The notes beneath the pieces are model-generated. The model worked only from the letters and a program-made list of their open reading frames with translations, was not told the origin of the DNA and searched no databases. A program made the position numbers and the translations under genes. This document shows positions 62,651 through 64,000 of a stretch of DNA of 64,000 bases, piece by piece; the first letter of the stretch is position 1; each line of letters opens with the position of its first letter. The DNA comes from Planctomycetota bacterium (lineage in GTDB: Bacteria > Planctomycetota > Phycisphaerae > Phycisphaerales > UBA1924). Location of the stretch: the NCBI GenBank assembly GCA_033763975.1, contig JANRJM010000006.1:124001-188000 (forward strand). The letters run 5' to 3'.

Positions 62651-64000
62651 ATGCGAGAGAGAATGAACCAACCGTCCGGCCTGTCGCTGCTCACGATGCT
62701 GATCGCGTGCCTCTTGGGCCCGCTGGCGGCGTGTGCGCAGACGCCTGCGCCTCCGGGCCAGCCCCCATCGCAGCCCACCACGCAACCACCCGCACAGCCC
62801 GGCACGCCGCCGGGCGCGCGCGTGCCACCCGCCGACGCCGAGCCGGGCGACGCGCCGACGGTCGGCGGCTTTCGGGTCACGCTCGATGCCGCGCTGGGCG
62901 CCGAGGGGATCAAGCTCTACCAGGGGCGGGTGTACGTGGTGCTGTCGAAGTGGAACAGCCCCGAGCCGCGGACGCGGATGTGGGACTGGTTCCGCCCGTC
63001 GCAGGTGTTCGCGAAGGACATCTTCGGCGACGGGCTGCGTGCCGGGCAGAGCGAGCTGGTGCTGGGACCGGGGAGCCTGGGGTTCCCCAAGTCGTTCGAA
63101 GAGGCCGAGAAGGGCATGTACTACGCGCAGGCCGTCGCGCGCCTGTCGCCGGATTCGAACGAGCCCGGCAAGGGCGTGGGCGACCTGTACAGCGAGGTCA
63201 CGCGGGTGAACTTCGCCGAGGGGGGCCCGGGCGCGGGCACGATCGAACTGAAACTGTCGAAGCGGGTGCAGGCGCGGGACTTTCCCAAGGCCGACCGCGT
63301 GCGCGAGTACTTTCACGCCAGCCCGAAGCTCTCGGCGTTCTTCCATCGCGACGTGGTCGTGAACTGCGGCGTCATCCTGCCCAAGGACTGGTCGCAGACC
63401 GACACGAAGACCTATCCGGTGCTGTACTTCATCGGCGGGTTCGGGGGCGACCACACGTTCGCACGCCAGGTGCACGCGCTGACGAAGGGCATGGAGGGCG
63501 CCGACGACGTGATCATCGTGGTGCCCGACGCGACGAACTACCGCGGGCACAGCGTCTTCGCCGACTCGGCGAACACCGGGCCGTGGGGCGCGATGCTGGT
63601 CCAGGAACTCCTTCCGGCGATCGACCGCGACTTCGGCGGCAACGGCCGGCGGTACGTGACGGGCATCTCGTCGGGCGGGTGGTCGAGCCTGTGGCTGCAG
63701 GTGACGTACCCGGACGCGTTCGCGGGGTGCTGGTCGCACTGCCCGGACCCGGTCGACTTCCGCGACTTCCAGCGGATCAACCTCTACGCGCCGAACGCCA
63801 ACATGTACCGCGACGACGCGGGCGAACGCCGCCCGCTGGCGCGCGGGCCCGGCGGGCGCACGGCGTTGTACTACGACGACTTCGTGGCGATGGAGACGGT
63901 GATGGGCCCGGGCGGGCAGATCCACTCGTTCGAAGCCGTGTTCAGCCCGAAGGGGCGCGACGGACAGCCCCGCCCGCTGTTCGATCGCACAACCGGCGCG
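62651..64000 (+). CDS. Secreted esterase-like lipoprotein, 3' end outside the window
   Basis: The frame is open from ATG 62651 to the window end (450 codons and continuing). A signal (LSLLTMLIACLLGPLAAC) ends with a lipobox LAAC at Cys28, followed by a Pro/Gln/Thr-rich spacer (~31-60). A beta domain (~72-205) precedes an alpha/beta-hydrolase domain of the esterase D/enterochelin esterase type: YPVLYFIGGFGGDH, IIVVPDATNYRGHSVFADS and the nucleophile elbow GISSGGWSS near residue 340. The His and Asp of the triad should lie further on. ATG 62663 is an alternative start. No stop codon is present in the window, so the end is not a natural terminus. Confidence 0.82.
   Translation, partial: MRERMNQPSGLSLLTMLIACLLGPLAACAQTPAPPGQPPSQPTTQPPAQPGTPPGARVPPADAEPGDAPTVGGFRVTLDAALGAEGIKLYQGRVYVVLSKWNSPEPRTRMWDWFRPSQVFAKDIFGDGLRAGQSELVLGPGSLGFPKSFEEAEKGMYYAQAVARLSPDSNEPGKGVGDLYSEVTRVNFAEGGPGAGTIELKLSKRVQARDFPKADRVREYFHASPKLSAFFHRDVVVNCGVILPKDWSQTDTKTYPVLYFIGGFGGDHTFARQVHALTKGMEGADDVIIVVPDATNYRGHSVFADSANTGPWGAMLVQELLPAIDRDFGGNGRRYVTGISSGGWSSLWLQVTYPDAFAGCWSHCPDPVDFRDFQRINLYAPNANMYRDDAGERRPLARGPGGRTALYYDDFVAMETVMGPGGQIHSFEAVFSPKGRDGQPRPLFDRTTGA

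Overview
The window is high-GC DNA from a planctomycete, most likely class Phycisphaerae. Four things point there. A complete 16S rRNA gene stands alone, with its own promoter and terminator and no 23S or 5S beside it. Three secreted proteins end in a PEP-CTERM-like tail with a PAPG or PLPS core followed by arginines. Two large surface proteins carry the planctomycete LEPR-XLL N-terminal motif. The family content also fits (deoxyhypusine-synthase-like protein, McsA/McsB, Kdo transferase). Genes are densely packed on both strands. I saw no transposon, prophage or CRISPR array.

Layout. 1-321: tail of an NRDE/TANGO2-like protein. 431-8552: a polysaccharide export and modification island (Wzm and Wzt ABC pair, a methyltransferase with a long coiled coil, a methyltransferase-glycosyltransferase fusion, and on the other strand a GT4-GT2 fusion). 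8658-9634: HAD hydrolase and a small membrane protein. 9784-19158: LEPR-XLL surface protein, CoA-transferase subunit A, PEP-CTERM-like protein, Ser/Thr kinase, SNF2 helicase, tRNA-Lys. 19268-26390: giant subtilisin-like surface protease, Kdo transferase, tRNA-Val. 26410-32795: ABC-2 exporter pair, nitroreductase, PilZ protein, secreted protein, threonine aldolase, Hsp20. 32922-37240: secreted 5'-nucleotidase, PEP-CTERM-like propeller protein, MFS transporter. 37362-39592: the lone 16S unit. 39694-43343: rpmA-rpmB-mcsA-mcsB-comF, all on the minus strand. 43500-46834: TrmH-type methyltransferase facing uppP-serA. 47036-54236: PEP-CTERM-like protein, YqaE/Pmp3 protein, zinc dehydrogenase, HEAT lipoprotein, RlmKL, a miniature beta-carbonic-anhydrase-like protein and a 2OG oxygenase. 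54372-64000: DEAD-box helicase, a propeller-nuclease fusion, two small disordered proteins, deoxyhypusine-synthase-like protein, gamma-glutamyltransferase, and an esterase lipoprotein cut by the window end.

How they work together. The first 8.5 kb would build, modify and export a surface glycan, and UppP and WaaA serve the same envelope. McsA/McsB, Hsp20 and two helicases form a stress and quality-control set. The 16S gene, L27, L28, RlmKL, the TrmH-type enzyme and the tRNAs are translation functions.

The least expected signals are regulatory and architectural. At least eleven genes have a TAnnnT hexamer 5-10 nt before the start codon and no Shine-Dalgarno sequence, which suggests leaderless transcripts. 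Two divergent gene pairs with only 21-24 bp between start codons carry overlapping, opposed hexamers of this kind. serA contains an in-frame 39-bp tandem repeat between its catalytic and ACT domains. The coiled-coil methyltransferase next to Wzm/Wzt resembles the chain-length ruler logic of WbdD. All functions are inferred by reading the sequence; no database search was run.
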